A stretch of DNA of 14,644 bases from NCBI GenBank assembly GCA_002314945.1, contig DCHV01000045.1:8640-23283 (forward strand). The letters are read 5' to 3'. Source of the stretch: Prevotellaceae bacterium UBA1743. Its GTDB lineage: Bacteria > Bacteroidota > Bacteroidia > Bacteroidales > Bacteroidaceae. Under the pieces are notes generated by a model. That model ran no database searches and was not told where the DNA came from. It saw only the letters and a list, made by a program, of their open reading frames with translations. The translations under genes and the position numbers were made by a program. Positions 7,322 through 14,516 of this stretch are shown one piece after another (position 1 is the first letter of the stretch; every line of letters starts with the position of its first letter).

Positions 7322-7367
7322 CTTCTAAAACAAAAACCCCCTCTAAATCCCCCCCAAACACGATGGG

Positions 7368-7437
7368 TGTACACCGACATGAATCCGTGTTCGTGTATTC
7401 AAAAAACCGAAAAAGGGTTTGTCACATTTGTCACGCC
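7368..7437 (-). repeat. Composite TGACAAA repeat, copy B (inverted)
   Basis: Read on the minus strand it carries GCGTGACAAATGTGACAAAC, then CCCTTTTTCGGTTTTTTGAA, TACACGAACACGG and finally GTCGGTGTACAC. It has two TGACAAA units instead of four, but shares the middle and the ACACGG end with copy C. Copies A/B and B/C therefore form imperfect inverted repeats. Confidence 0.7.
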
Positions 7438-7660
7438 CCGAGAAAAAAAATCTACTGATTTTCAAGGGATATTTATTGTAAAACTCTGTATGGTGATTGA
7501 ATAAAAAAAAAATTATAGTCACAGGTCAAACTGCCGAGGATGATGATGAGGGGTAAAATTATTGATAGATTCAACATTGAATAGGATTAAGCGATAACCA
7601 CTCAACATATAGTCGGGTTTAGGTAAAATCCATTCAACTTTTTTTAGGGAATAACAAAAA

Positions 7661-7735
7661 GCGTGACAAACGTGACGTGTGACAAATGTGACAAACCCTT
7701 TTTCAGTTTTTGAAATACACCGACACGGACACGGA
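7661..7735 (+). repeat. Composite TGACAAA repeat, copy C
   Basis: The same 9-7-9-9 unit pattern as copy A, with one base change in 34 (7677), followed by CCCTTTTTCAGTTTTTGAAA and TACACCGACACGGACACGG. It lies 470 bp to the right of copy A and ends about 70 bp before the rightward promoter. Confidence 0.75.
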
Positions 7736-7802
7736 AGGGGTGAAATCACAGGGGAAAAAGGAAAAAAAGATACAACTAACATTATTTATGTGTCATGCTG
7801 TG

Positions 7803-7832
7803 TTGTTGTATAGAAATTTGTTAGTACCTTTG
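7803..7832 (+). promoter_or_regulatory. Promoter of the GH95-like gene
   Basis: -7 element TACCTTTG (7825-7832, full match to TAnnTTTG) with TTG at 7803-7805 separated by 19 bp, the expected Bacteroidota -33 spacing. Transcription would begin near 7839, leaving a leader of about 65 nt before the ATG at 7905. This is the best promoter in the window. Confidence 0.7.
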
Positions 7833-7904
7833 GATGCTTCACTGGTTAATTACTGGTATTTTATTTGATATTTTGAATAGAACACACATATAAACTACAT
7901 AGAA

Positions 7905-10154
7905 ATGAATAGAAAATTTTTTATCCTGAGTTTGTGCCTCGCTTCTGCGACGGCTCTGTTTGCCTACGATGCCCAGAAGATAGATGGGTTTAAGGCGGTC
8001 TTTGATAAATTCCCTACTCACACGCCTACGGCTCTGACTGTAGATGCGCCTGTGACGGGAAATGGTGACATCGGTCTGACGATGATGCCTACGGCAAGCA
8101 AACTGACGTTTTTCGTGGGGAAGAATGACTTCTGGCGTGCCATCCCTTCCTATCCCCTGGGTGGTCCTATGCTCTGTGGCGGAGTGGATTTGGTGGGGAA
8201 GGAACTGCAGAAGGGTACTTATTATGCAGAACAATTGCCTGGCACGGCCCAGCTGAAGGCTACCTTCACTACCTCGGACAACAGTGTGAGTGTGACGGCA
8301 TGGGTGGCTGCTCTGGATAACAAGGTGGTCTTCGAACTCTCTGCACGCAAGCAGACGACCATCGGCCTGCGTCTGTGGTCTCCCAATGCAGAGTCTTCCA
8401 CCAATGACAGCGGACATGGGAATGGATGTACGTGGGTGACTCGTGCTTTCCAGGACCTGCCTCATCTGGAATGGCCTTCCTGTGTGGCGATGGCTGTGAA
8501 TCACGATGGTGAAGATATCACGCTGCAACCAGGTGAGACAAAGACGCTGGTAATGGCTGTCTATACCAACCACGATACTCCGGAATGGAAGGAGAAGGCG
8601 CTGAGTGAGGCTTCGGCTGCCTCGGCTTCCTCTGTGGAGGAGACACGCAAGCGTCACCTCGACTGGTGGTCGCAGTTCTGGGGACTCTCCTCGGTGAACA
8701 TCGGTGATGAGTTTATGGAGAAATACTACTATCAGTCGCAGTACCTTTTTGCCTGTGCTTCGCGTGAGGGAAAGTTTGCACCTGGTCTATGGGGCCCCTT
8801 CATTACCCAGGACAACGTGGCATGGGCGGGTGACTATCACCTGAACTACAATTATCAGGGTCCCTACTGGGCCAGTTTCTCGTCCAACCATATCTGCCTG
8901 ACTGAGAACTACGACCAGCCTATCCTCGATTACATGGAGAAGGGGCGCGAACATGCCCGCATCCTGCATAACTGTGGCGGTGTGCTCTATCCTGTCGGAA
9001 TCGGTCCCAAAGGCTTAACCTCGGCTGCATGGCCCATAGATCAGGCTGTGATGAACCAGATGTATGGTAATATCTCCAACAAGACGGACAATGGTGCCCA
9101 GTTCTGGCAACAGCGTACGAATGCTTCCTTCTGTGCCGCCAATATGATGATGCATTTCTACAGTACCTACGATCGTGCGTACGCAGAGCGTATCTACCCC
9201 TTCCTGAAGGCTTGTGCTGAGTTCTGGGAGGACTATCTGACACTGGAGGACGGACGCTATGTCATCCACGGCGATGTGTTCAACGAGACGGCGCCCTGGG
9301 CCAACTACAAGGGGGACTTCAACTGTATCATGTCCCTGGGTATGACACGTATGACTTTCCTCGGCGTGAATAATCTGAGCCGCTTCCTCGGTGTGGATAA
9401 AGCGAAACGGGCGAAATGGAACGACATCCTGAAGCGACTGAGTGACTATCCTGTGACGATGAATGACAAGGGCCGACTGAGCCTGAAATACTGCGATCGC
9501 AAGGAGGAACAGAAGAGCAACGATGAGATGCCTGCCTCGGGTATCAGCCGTCTGCACATGCACGGCATCCTCCTGCCTACCTGTCTGACAGGCCCTATCT
9601 CTACTCCCGAACTGAACAAGGTGATGCTCGATGATCTGGGTGACTGGAAGGAGCAGAACGGACAGGACTGGGGCTTTTCCTTGGGCAATGGCATAGAGAC
9701 GGCTTACCCTGGTGCGGTGCGCATTGGCTTCCCTGCACGCGACGTGCTGAAATACCTGCGTAATCGTATCGAGATGAAGTTGTTCCCCAACTGCTATATC
9801 GAGGCAGCAGGCGGCGGACTGGAAACGCTGGCTGCCGTACCTCTCACCATCAATGAGATGCTCATGCAGAGCTACGAGGGTGTAGTGCGTATCTTCCCCA
9901 ACTGGGACTACACACGCGATGCGTCCTTCTCCCAACTGCGTGCCTACGGTGCCTTCCTCGTCTCTTCCTCGATCCGTGGTGGGGAGATTCAGAAAGTAAC
10001 CCTCTTCAGCGAACAGGGTCGTCCCTGTGTGATGCAGAATCCTTGGCCAGACCGTGCCGTTAAACTGATGCGGGATGGCAAGGTGGTGAAGACCTTGCGC
10101 GGTGAAATGTTTCGCTTCAAGACGAAGGCGGGAGAGACGCTGGAGTTACAATAA
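7905..10154 (+). CDS. Secreted GH95-like (alpha/alpha)6 glycosidase
   Basis: 749 residues. M1-NRKFFILSLCLASATALFA20 is a signal peptide, so the enzyme is periplasmic or exported. The N-terminal part (about 45-225) is a beta-sandwich with GNGDIGLTM (52-60) and LTFFVGKNDFW (67-77), a layout seen in GH95 and DUF5703-type proteins. The barrel part (about 265-680) has WAGDYHLNYNYQGPYW (307-322); the N314-x-N316 pair resembles the paired Asn of GH95 alpha-L-fucosidases. E461 in HGDVFNETAPW is a candidate general acid. A small C-terminal beta domain (about 690-749) closes it. The typical GH95 'SPE' acid loop is not evident, so activity (fucosidase, galactosidase or other) is open. It has its own promoter and is followed after 16 nt by the methyltransferase gene. 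The G-rich plus strand suits a leading-strand gene right of an origin. Confidence 0.75.
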   Translation: MNRKFFILSLCLASATALFAYDAQKIDGFKAVFDKFPTHTPTALTVDAPVTGNGDIGLTMMPTASKLTFFVGKNDFWRAIPSYPLGGPMLCGGVDLVGKELQKGTYYAEQLPGTAQLKATFTTSDNSVSVTAWVAALDNKVVFELSARKQTTIGLRLWSPNAESSTNDSGHGNGCTWVTRAFQDLPHLEWPSCVAMAVNHDGEDITLQPGETKTLVMAVYTNHDTPEWKEKALSEASAASASSVEETRKRHLDWWSQFWGLSSVNIGDEFMEKYYYQSQYLFACASREGKFAPGLWGPFITQDNVAWAGDYHLNYNYQGPYWASFSSNHICLTENYDQPILDYMEKGREHARILHNCGGVLYPVGIGPKGLTSAAWPIDQAVMNQMYGNISNKTDNGAQFWQQRTNASFCAANMMMHFYSTYDRAYAERIYPFLKACAEFWEDYLTLEDGRYVIHGDVFNETAPWANYKGDFNCIMSLGMTRMTFLGVNNLSRFLGVDKAKRAKWNDILKRLSDYPVTMNDKGRLSLKYCDRKEEQKSNDEMPASGISRLHMHGILLPTCLTGPISTPELNKVMLDDLGDWKEQNGQDWGFSLGNGIETAYPGAVRIGFPARDVLKYLRNRIEMKLFPNCYIEAAGGGLETLAAVPLTINEMLMQSYEGVVRIFPNWDYTRDASFSQLRAYGAFLVSSSIRGGEIQKVTLFSEQGRPCVMQNPWPDRAVKLMRDGKVVKTLRGEMFRFKTKAGETLELQ

Positions 10155-10170
10155 AACAGAGATCTTCATC

Positions 10171-10719
10171 ATGAAGAAACTGAAGATTACCGAGATGGGG
10201 CGAATCAGTGTGGAGGAGTTCCATCAGTCGGAGAAATTTCCATTGGTGGTTGTGCTCGATCATGTGCGCAGCCTGTACAATGTGGGTTCTGTATTCCGCA
10301 CAAGCGATGCCTTCAGAATAGAGGGTGTGTGCTTGTGCGGAATCACCGCACGCCCGCCTCATCCCGAGATACACAAGACGGCATTAGGTGCCGAGGATAG
10401 CGTGGATTGGTCGTATTATGCTCGTACGGAGGATGCGGTGGAGGAACTTCGCAGCAAGGGCTACACCATCCTGGCTGTAGAACAATGCCAGGGGAGTACG
10501 ATGATGCAGGATTTCCATATCGAGGAGGGGAGGAAATATGCGGTAATCTTGGGCAACGAGGTGAAGGGGGTGCAGCAACAGGTGGTGGATATGTGTGACG
10601 GATGTATCGAAATCCCTCAGTTTGGCACCAAGCACAGCATGAATGTGTCGGTGACGGCAGGTATAGTGATGTGGTCTATAGTTGCCCAGTCTCTACCTGA
10701 CGCACGATGCGCTCGATGA
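10171..10719 (+). CDS. SpoU/TrmH-family RNA 2'-O-methyltransferase
   Basis: 182 residues from the ATG at 10171; a longer frame to 10102 would begin inside the upstream gene. The three SpoU-class (SPOUT) motifs are complete: LDHVRSLYNVGSVFRTSDAF (29-48) with the catalytic-type Arg, ILGNEVKGV (126-134) and IEIPQFGTKHSMNVSVTAGI (146-165), which forms the S-adenosylmethionine knot. It is a minimal catalytic domain with no added RNA-binding domain. It should methylate a ribose 2'-OH in tRNA or rRNA; the target nucleotide cannot be read from sequence. It follows the GH95-like gene by 16 nt, probably on the same transcript though unrelated in function. Its last 44 nt overlap the tail of the convergent DUF4294 gene. 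Confidence 0.92.
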   Translation: MKKLKITEMGRISVEEFHQSEKFPLVVVLDHVRSLYNVGSVFRTSDAFRIEGVCLCGITARPPHPEIHKTALGAEDSVDWSYYARTEDAVEELRSKGYTILAVEQCQGSTMMQDFHIEEGRKYAVILGNEVKGVQQQVVDMCDGCIEIPQFGTKHSMNVSVTAGIVMWSIVAQSLPDARCAR

Positions 10720-11317
10720 GACGGTCATCGTCCTCGGGATCATATTCTTTCTTGAGACTTGCCCGGAACGTCCATGCAAAGACCTGATAAAACGAGGCTT
10801 TTGCAGGACCGAAGAAGGCTTTCACTATATCGTAGGAGGATTGGTTGCACTCGCGATCGATGAGTTTGATGAGCAGCTTCCCCTGTGAATAGGTGAGTTG
10901 CTTCATGCGAGGCGTGTATTGTTCCTTGATGTCCCTCTCGATGGCAGCGATATGAGCCGCCTTGGATTTCTTGTCTGGTAGTTGTTCCAGTACCAAGTAG
11001 GTCTCCTCGATGATACTATTCACCTCCTGTGCAATGGGTAAGACCTTCTTGACATTATATACCAAACGATTGTAGTTCCTGCGCTGGCTTGCACTCTTGA
11101 ATTTCAGAGGGGGATAGACAGGCAGCTCGGGTAGCAGATAGCACCACATCGTGTCTGTGTCGGTGATGATGGGATCTTTGTAGCGGTATCGCTGCAGTTT
11201 CAGTTTGTAGGAGACAGGTTCTTCGGGAAGCAGTTCTCCGATGTCTTCTTCCTGAGCCCAAGACGAGGCAGCCAGGAACAAGAAGGCGAATATGAGTAAT
11301 ACTTTCCTGGGTGTCAT
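10676..11317 (-). CDS. DUF4294 family exported protein
   Basis: 213 residues from the ATG at 11317, which sits one base after the trkH stop (TAG-A-ATG); an upstream frame to 11386 is a read-back into trkH. M1-TPRKVLLIFAFLFLAASSWA21 is a signal peptide ending before Q22. The mature part matches the Bacteroidota family DUF4294: NYNRLVYNVKKVLPIAQEVN (81-100), QLTYSQGKLLIKLIDRECNQ (140-159) and the end FRASLKKEYDPEDDDRLIERI (184-204). The function is unknown; the protein is helical and highly charged and probably periplasmic. It is the last gene of the nadB-trkH unit, and its final 44 nt overlap the opposing methyltransferase gene. Confidence 0.85.
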   Translation of the reverse strand: MTPRKVLLIFAFLFLAASSWAQEEDIGELLPEEPVSYKLKLQRYRYKDPIITDTDTMWCYLLPELPVYPPLKFKSASQRRNYNRLVYNVKKVLPIAQEVNSIIEETYLVLEQLPDKKSKAAHIAAIERDIKEQYTPRMKQLTYSQGKLLIKLIDRECNQSSYDIVKAFFGPAKASFYQVFAWTFRASLKKEYDPEDDDRLIERIVRQVETGQL

Positions 11318-11318
11318 T

Positions 11319-12770
11319 CTATTTCTTCTGCTTCCAGTAACTGGGTAGGAAAAGGAAAAGGACAGTGAAAAACTCCAATCGACCAACCAACATATAGAAA
11401 CTCATCAACCATTTTCCACTGGCAGGAAGTTCGGGAAGTCCTGTAGTGGATCCTACGTTGCTGAGCATATTGATACAACTGCCAAAGGCTGTATAAGTGT
11501 CGCATCCCATCAAATTGAGCAGCGTCATGCCTACCATTACCAATATTACATAGAGGAAGACGAAGGCCAGTGTCTTGCGCACTCTCTCCTCGGAAACGAT
11601 TCGTCCATTGAGACGCACCCCTAACACGGCACGCGGATGAATCTGCAGGATAAACTCGTTGAGTACGCTCTTCACACAGATAATCAGACGTACAATCTTC
11701 ATACCGCCCGCCGTACTGCCTGCACATCCACCCAGGATCATGATGAAGATGGTAATCATCCAATAGTGGGCTCCCCATGCCGCGCTGTCGAAGTAGCTTG
11801 CAGAGAAACCTGTGCTGGTGATGTTTGTGGAAACGTGAAACAAAGCAGTGCGGAATGTGTCCTCGATGCCCACAGGCAGTTTCTCAGCCATAGTGGGTGT
11901 GAAAGGTGCCAACTCGAAGAGCAGGAAAAACAGAAGGACGCTTCCTGCCACTATTCCCAAAAAGGTACGCAATTCCTCGTTTTCCAATACGGACTTCGTA
12001 CGTCCTATGCTCAGATAGTAGTAGAGGGCGAAATTGATACTGGAGAGAATCATGAAGATGGAACACACGTACTCCAGCCAACTGGAATGGTAGTAGTCGA
12101 TGCTCTCGGCATGAGTGCTGAAACCTCCCGTGGAGATGGTAGTCATGGAATGGCAGATAGCATCGAAAATATCCATTGGTCCTACCCAGTACAGGATGGC
12201 GCACAGAGTGGTGAGGATGACATAGATGAGGAGCATCTGTCGTGCCGTATCGCCTATCTTTGGCCGCAGTTTGTCGAGCCCTATTCCTGTCACCTCGGCC
12301 GAATAGATGTTGGAGTTCTTCATCTCGTATGCCGGGATGAGAGCCAGGGAAAACACGACGATACCCAATCCTCCCATCCACTGCGTGAGGCTACGCCAGA
12401 ACTTGAGTGAGTGAGATACTTCGTCGATGTTGTCTATCAGCGTTGCACCTGTAGTAGTGAATCCGCTCATCGTCTCGTAGAATGCACTTGCCACATCCAT
12501 GTGCAAAAGCAACACATAGGGTATTGCTCCAAAGATGGAGAAGAAGATCCAGGTGAGCGACACAACCATGAAATTATCCGCCCGACTCATGCGATTTTGT
12601 TTTTTCTCGCTATGGAACAGCAAACCTAAATGCCCCGTTATCACACAAAGGAGTGTGGTAAACAAGAAGACCTTCCAATCCGGTTCCCTGTAAATCCAGG
12701 CTACCGTGGTGGCAAGCAGGAGGAAGAAGGCTTCCATCCAAAGTAATAGGCCGAAAATGCTTTTCTTCAC
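11319..12770 (-). CDS. trkH: TrkH/KtrB-family potassium uptake membrane subunit
   Basis: A 483-residue inner-membrane K+ channel-like subunit. The four selectivity-filter loops of the family are present: SGFTTTGATLID (102-113), TTISTGGFSTHAE (210-222), NITSTGFSASYFD (316-328) and LSNVGSTTGLPELP (436-449). The conserved RSLTQWMGGLGIVVF (126-140) and the intramembrane gate loop GGCAGSTAGGMKI (347-359) are also intact. Translation starts at GTG (12770), which overlaps the nadB stop as GTGA; GTG is supported because the protein begins with a normal first helix. The partner NAD-binding subunit TrkA/KtrA is not in the window, so it must be encoded elsewhere. Its position between nadB and a DUF4294 gene is probably one transcript. 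Confidence 0.95.
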   Translation of the reverse strand: MKKSIFGLLLWMEAFFLLLATTVAWIYREPDWKVFLFTTLLCVITGHLGLLFHSEKKQNRMSRADNFMVVSLTWIFFSIFGAIPYVLLLHMDVASAFYETMSGFTTTGATLIDNIDEVSHSLKFWRSLTQWMGGLGIVVFSLALIPAYEMKNSNIYSAEVTGIGLDKLRPKIGDTARQMLLIYVILTTLCAILYWVGPMDIFDAICHSMTTISTGGFSTHAESIDYYHSSWLEYVCSIFMILSSINFALYYYLSIGRTKSVLENEELRTFLGIVAGSVLLFFLLFELAPFTPTMAEKLPVGIEDTFRTALFHVSTNITSTGFSASYFDSAAWGAHYWMITIFIMILGGCAGSTAGGMKIVRLIICVKSVLNEFILQIHPRAVLGVRLNGRIVSEERVRKTLAFVFLYVILVMVGMTLLNLMGCDTYTAFGSCINMLSNVGSTTGLPELPASGKWLMSFYMLVGRLEFFTVLFLFLPSYWKQKK

Positions 12771-14356
12771 TTCTTGTCGTAGGCGTGTTTGGGGTAATCG
12801 ATGGTATAGTGGAGGCCACGGCTCTCTTTGCGCTCAATCGCGTGACGAGTGATGAGATAGCCCACGTTGATCATGTTCCTCAGTTCGCAGATGTCCTTGG
12901 TAGGTTTCACACGCTTGAAAAGGTGTTCCGTCTCCTCGTAGAGCAAGTCGAGTCGTTCCCATGCACGATGCAGACGCAGGTCGCTACGTACGATACCTAC
13001 ATACGTGGACATAATCTGATTCACTTCCTTTACGTCCTGTGCAATCAGAACCTTCTCCTCGTTGCTCATGGTACCCTCGTCGTTCCATTCTGGTACCTTG
13101 TCATTGAACTCGTATTGGTCGATGACCTCCATACTGTGTTTGGCGGCTGCATCGGCATATACGACAGCTTCTATCAGTGAGTTGCTGGCCAAACGATTAC
13201 CTCCATGCAATCCAGTACATGAGCATTCGCCGACAGCATACAGGCGTTGTATGCTGCTCTGTCCATCCAGATTGACCTGAATGCCACCGCACATATAGTG
13301 AGCGCTGGGAGCCACGGGAATGAATTCGCGGGTGATATCGATACCTATCTGCAGGCATTTCGCATAGATGTTGGGGAAATGGTGCTTCGTCTGCTCAGGA
13401 TCCTTGTGAGTGACATCGAGACACACATGATCCAATCCATGTATCTTCATCTCGCGGTCGATAGCGCGTGCCACAATGTCGCGCGGAGCCAATGAAAGTC
13501 TCTCGTCGTATTTCTGCATGAATTCTTCGCCATTGGGCAAACGCAGGATACCACCATAGCCTCGCATGGCTTCGGTGATAAGGTAGGCAGGATGCGTTTC
13601 ACGGGGATTGAAGAGCACGGTGGGGTGAAACTGTACGAACTCCATGTCCTTCACCTTACCCTTGGCTCTATACACCATGGCAATGCCGTCGCCTGTGGCA
13701 ATATTGGGGTTGGAAGTAGTGGCGTAGATGGCACCCGTACCTCCTGTGGCCATCAGTGTCACTTTACTCAAGTACGTATCCACTTTGCCTGTTTCTGGAT
13801 TCAGGATGTAGGCTCCGAAGCATTCGATGTCGGGGGTACGTCGTGTCACTCGTATTCCCAGGTGATGCTGGGTGATGATTTCCACTGCAAAATGGTTCTC
13901 CAATACAGTGATGCGGGGGTTGTTTCTCACAGCCTCCATCAACCCACGCTGAATCTCTGCTCCCGTGTCGTCGGCATGATGAAGAATGCGGAATTCGGAA
14001 TGTCCTCCCTCGCGATGCAAGTCGAAATCTCCATTTTCCTTTTTGTCGAAGTTGACACCCCAATTCAGCAGATCGCGAATGCCATCGGGGGCATTACGTA
14101 CAACTTGTTCCACGGCAGCGGGGTCGCTGATGTAGTCACCTGCTATCATGGTATCTTCGATGTGTTTCTCGAAATTATCGACCATCAGGTTGGTCACGGA
14201 AGCGATTCCACCCTGTGCCTTGGTTGTGTTGGCCTCTTCCAAGGTAGTTTTGCATACAAGAGCCACACTTCCTTTCCCTGAATTGGCCACTTTCAGGGCA
14301 TAGCTCATACCTGCTACTCCGCTACCAATTACGAGGAAATCATATTTCTGTATCAT
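12767..14356 (-). CDS. nadB: L-aspartate oxidase NadB
   Basis: A flavoprotein that oxidises L-aspartate to iminoaspartate, the first step of de novo NAD synthesis and the supplier of NadA. 529 residues from the ATG at 14356; an in-frame extension to 14464 is rejected because it adds a basic stretch before the FAD fold and would start upstream of the -7 element. The Rossmann loop is GSGVAGMSYA (11-20), followed by TTKAQGGIASV (44-54). Catalytic-site counterparts of the Escherichia coli enzyme are E121 (GGHSEFR), H244 (FVQFHPT), R292 (APRDIVAR) and H353 (PSAHYMCGG). GECSCTGLHGGNRLASNSL (376-394) is the FAD-binding end, and the C-terminal helical domain (about 430-529) is complete. It is first in the unit with trkH (GTGA overlap). 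Confidence 0.97.
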   Translation of the reverse strand: MIQKYDFLVIGSGVAGMSYALKVANSGKGSVALVCKTTLEEANTTKAQGGIASVTNLMVDNFEKHIEDTMIAGDYISDPAAVEQVVRNAPDGIRDLLNWGVNFDKKENGDFDLHREGGHSEFRILHHADDTGAEIQRGLMEAVRNNPRITVLENHFAVEIITQHHLGIRVTRRTPDIECFGAYILNPETGKVDTYLSKVTLMATGGTGAIYATTSNPNIATGDGIAMVYRAKGKVKDMEFVQFHPTVLFNPRETHPAYLITEAMRGYGGILRLPNGEEFMQKYDERLSLAPRDIVARAIDREMKIHGLDHVCLDVTHKDPEQTKHHFPNIYAKCLQIGIDITREFIPVAPSAHYMCGGIQVNLDGQSSIQRLYAVGECSCTGLHGGNRLASNSLIEAVVYADAAAKHSMEVIDQYEFNDKVPEWNDEGTMSNEEKVLIAQDVKEVNQIMSTYVGIVRSDLRLHRAWERLDLLYEETEHLFKRVKPTKDICELRNMINVGYLITRHAIERKESRGLHYTIDYPKHAYDKK

Positions 14357-14388
14357 GTTCTTTCTGCTTTTTTTCCAGTTTTCAATGG

Positions 14389-14396
14389 CAAAAGTA
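14389..14396 (-). promoter_or_regulatory. Putative promoter of the nadB unit (-7 element)
   Basis: Minus-strand TACTTTTG fits TAnnTTTG. It lies 33 nt upstream of the chosen ATG and would start transcription near 14382. A clear -33 TTTG is not seen. It supports the 14356 start for nadB. Confidence 0.5.
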
Positions 14397-14448
14397 CGGA
14401 AAAAGTCAATTCCTTGTATGATAATCTGGTGTTTAATTGTTTTTTTTA

Positions 14449-14456
14449 TAATTTTG
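14449..14456 (+). promoter_or_regulatory. Putative promoter of the right-edge lipoprotein gene
   Basis: TAATTTTG fits TAnnTTTG after a T-rich tract. The nadB -7 element faces the other way 52 bp to the left, so the two genes have divergent promoters in a short interval. The -33 element is unclear. Confidence 0.4.
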
Positions 14457-14516
14457 TACGTCAAAACATGGATTCATTTTCAGAATATGCGTACCATCAT
14501 CCAATATAGATGCAGT

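Larger units (their letters stand above)
6943..7904. other. Large repeat-rich intergenic region
   Basis: 962 bp without a supported gene. From left to right it holds a putative promoter of the hydrolase gene, a 22-bp-period array (7104-7175), composite TGACAAA repeat A (7191-7266), a 41-bp AT tract (7281-7321), a G-free C-rich stretch (7331-7361), inverted repeat copy B (7368-7437), about 220 bp of AT-rich DNA with nothing recognised (7438-7660), repeat copy C (7661-7735) and a rightward promoter (7803-7832). Short open frames here mostly translate the repeats and have no start context or family match, so they are not called. Confidence 0.7.

Noticed and set aside
7169..7504. Open frames on the plus strand across repeat copies A and B
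   Set aside because: The translation is mostly repeat-derived (CDKCDK, FVTFVT), crosses the AT tract and C runs, has no promoter or family match and looks non-coding.
7519..7782. Minus-strand 87-codon open frame over repeat copy C
   Set aside because: It translates the inverted repeat (KTEKGFVTFVT again), with no signal, domain or start context.
9392..9400. Perfect DnaA box (TGTGGATAA) inside the GH95-like gene, and a TGTGGATAT at 3906-3914 in the symporter gene
   Set aside because: Each is isolated inside a coding gene, without AT-rich DNA or further boxes; single 9-mers are expected by chance or codon use.
14357..14464. N-terminal extension of NadB to 14464
   Set aside because: NadB proteins begin just before the GxGxxG FAD loop; the extension is low-complexity and lies upstream of the -7 element.
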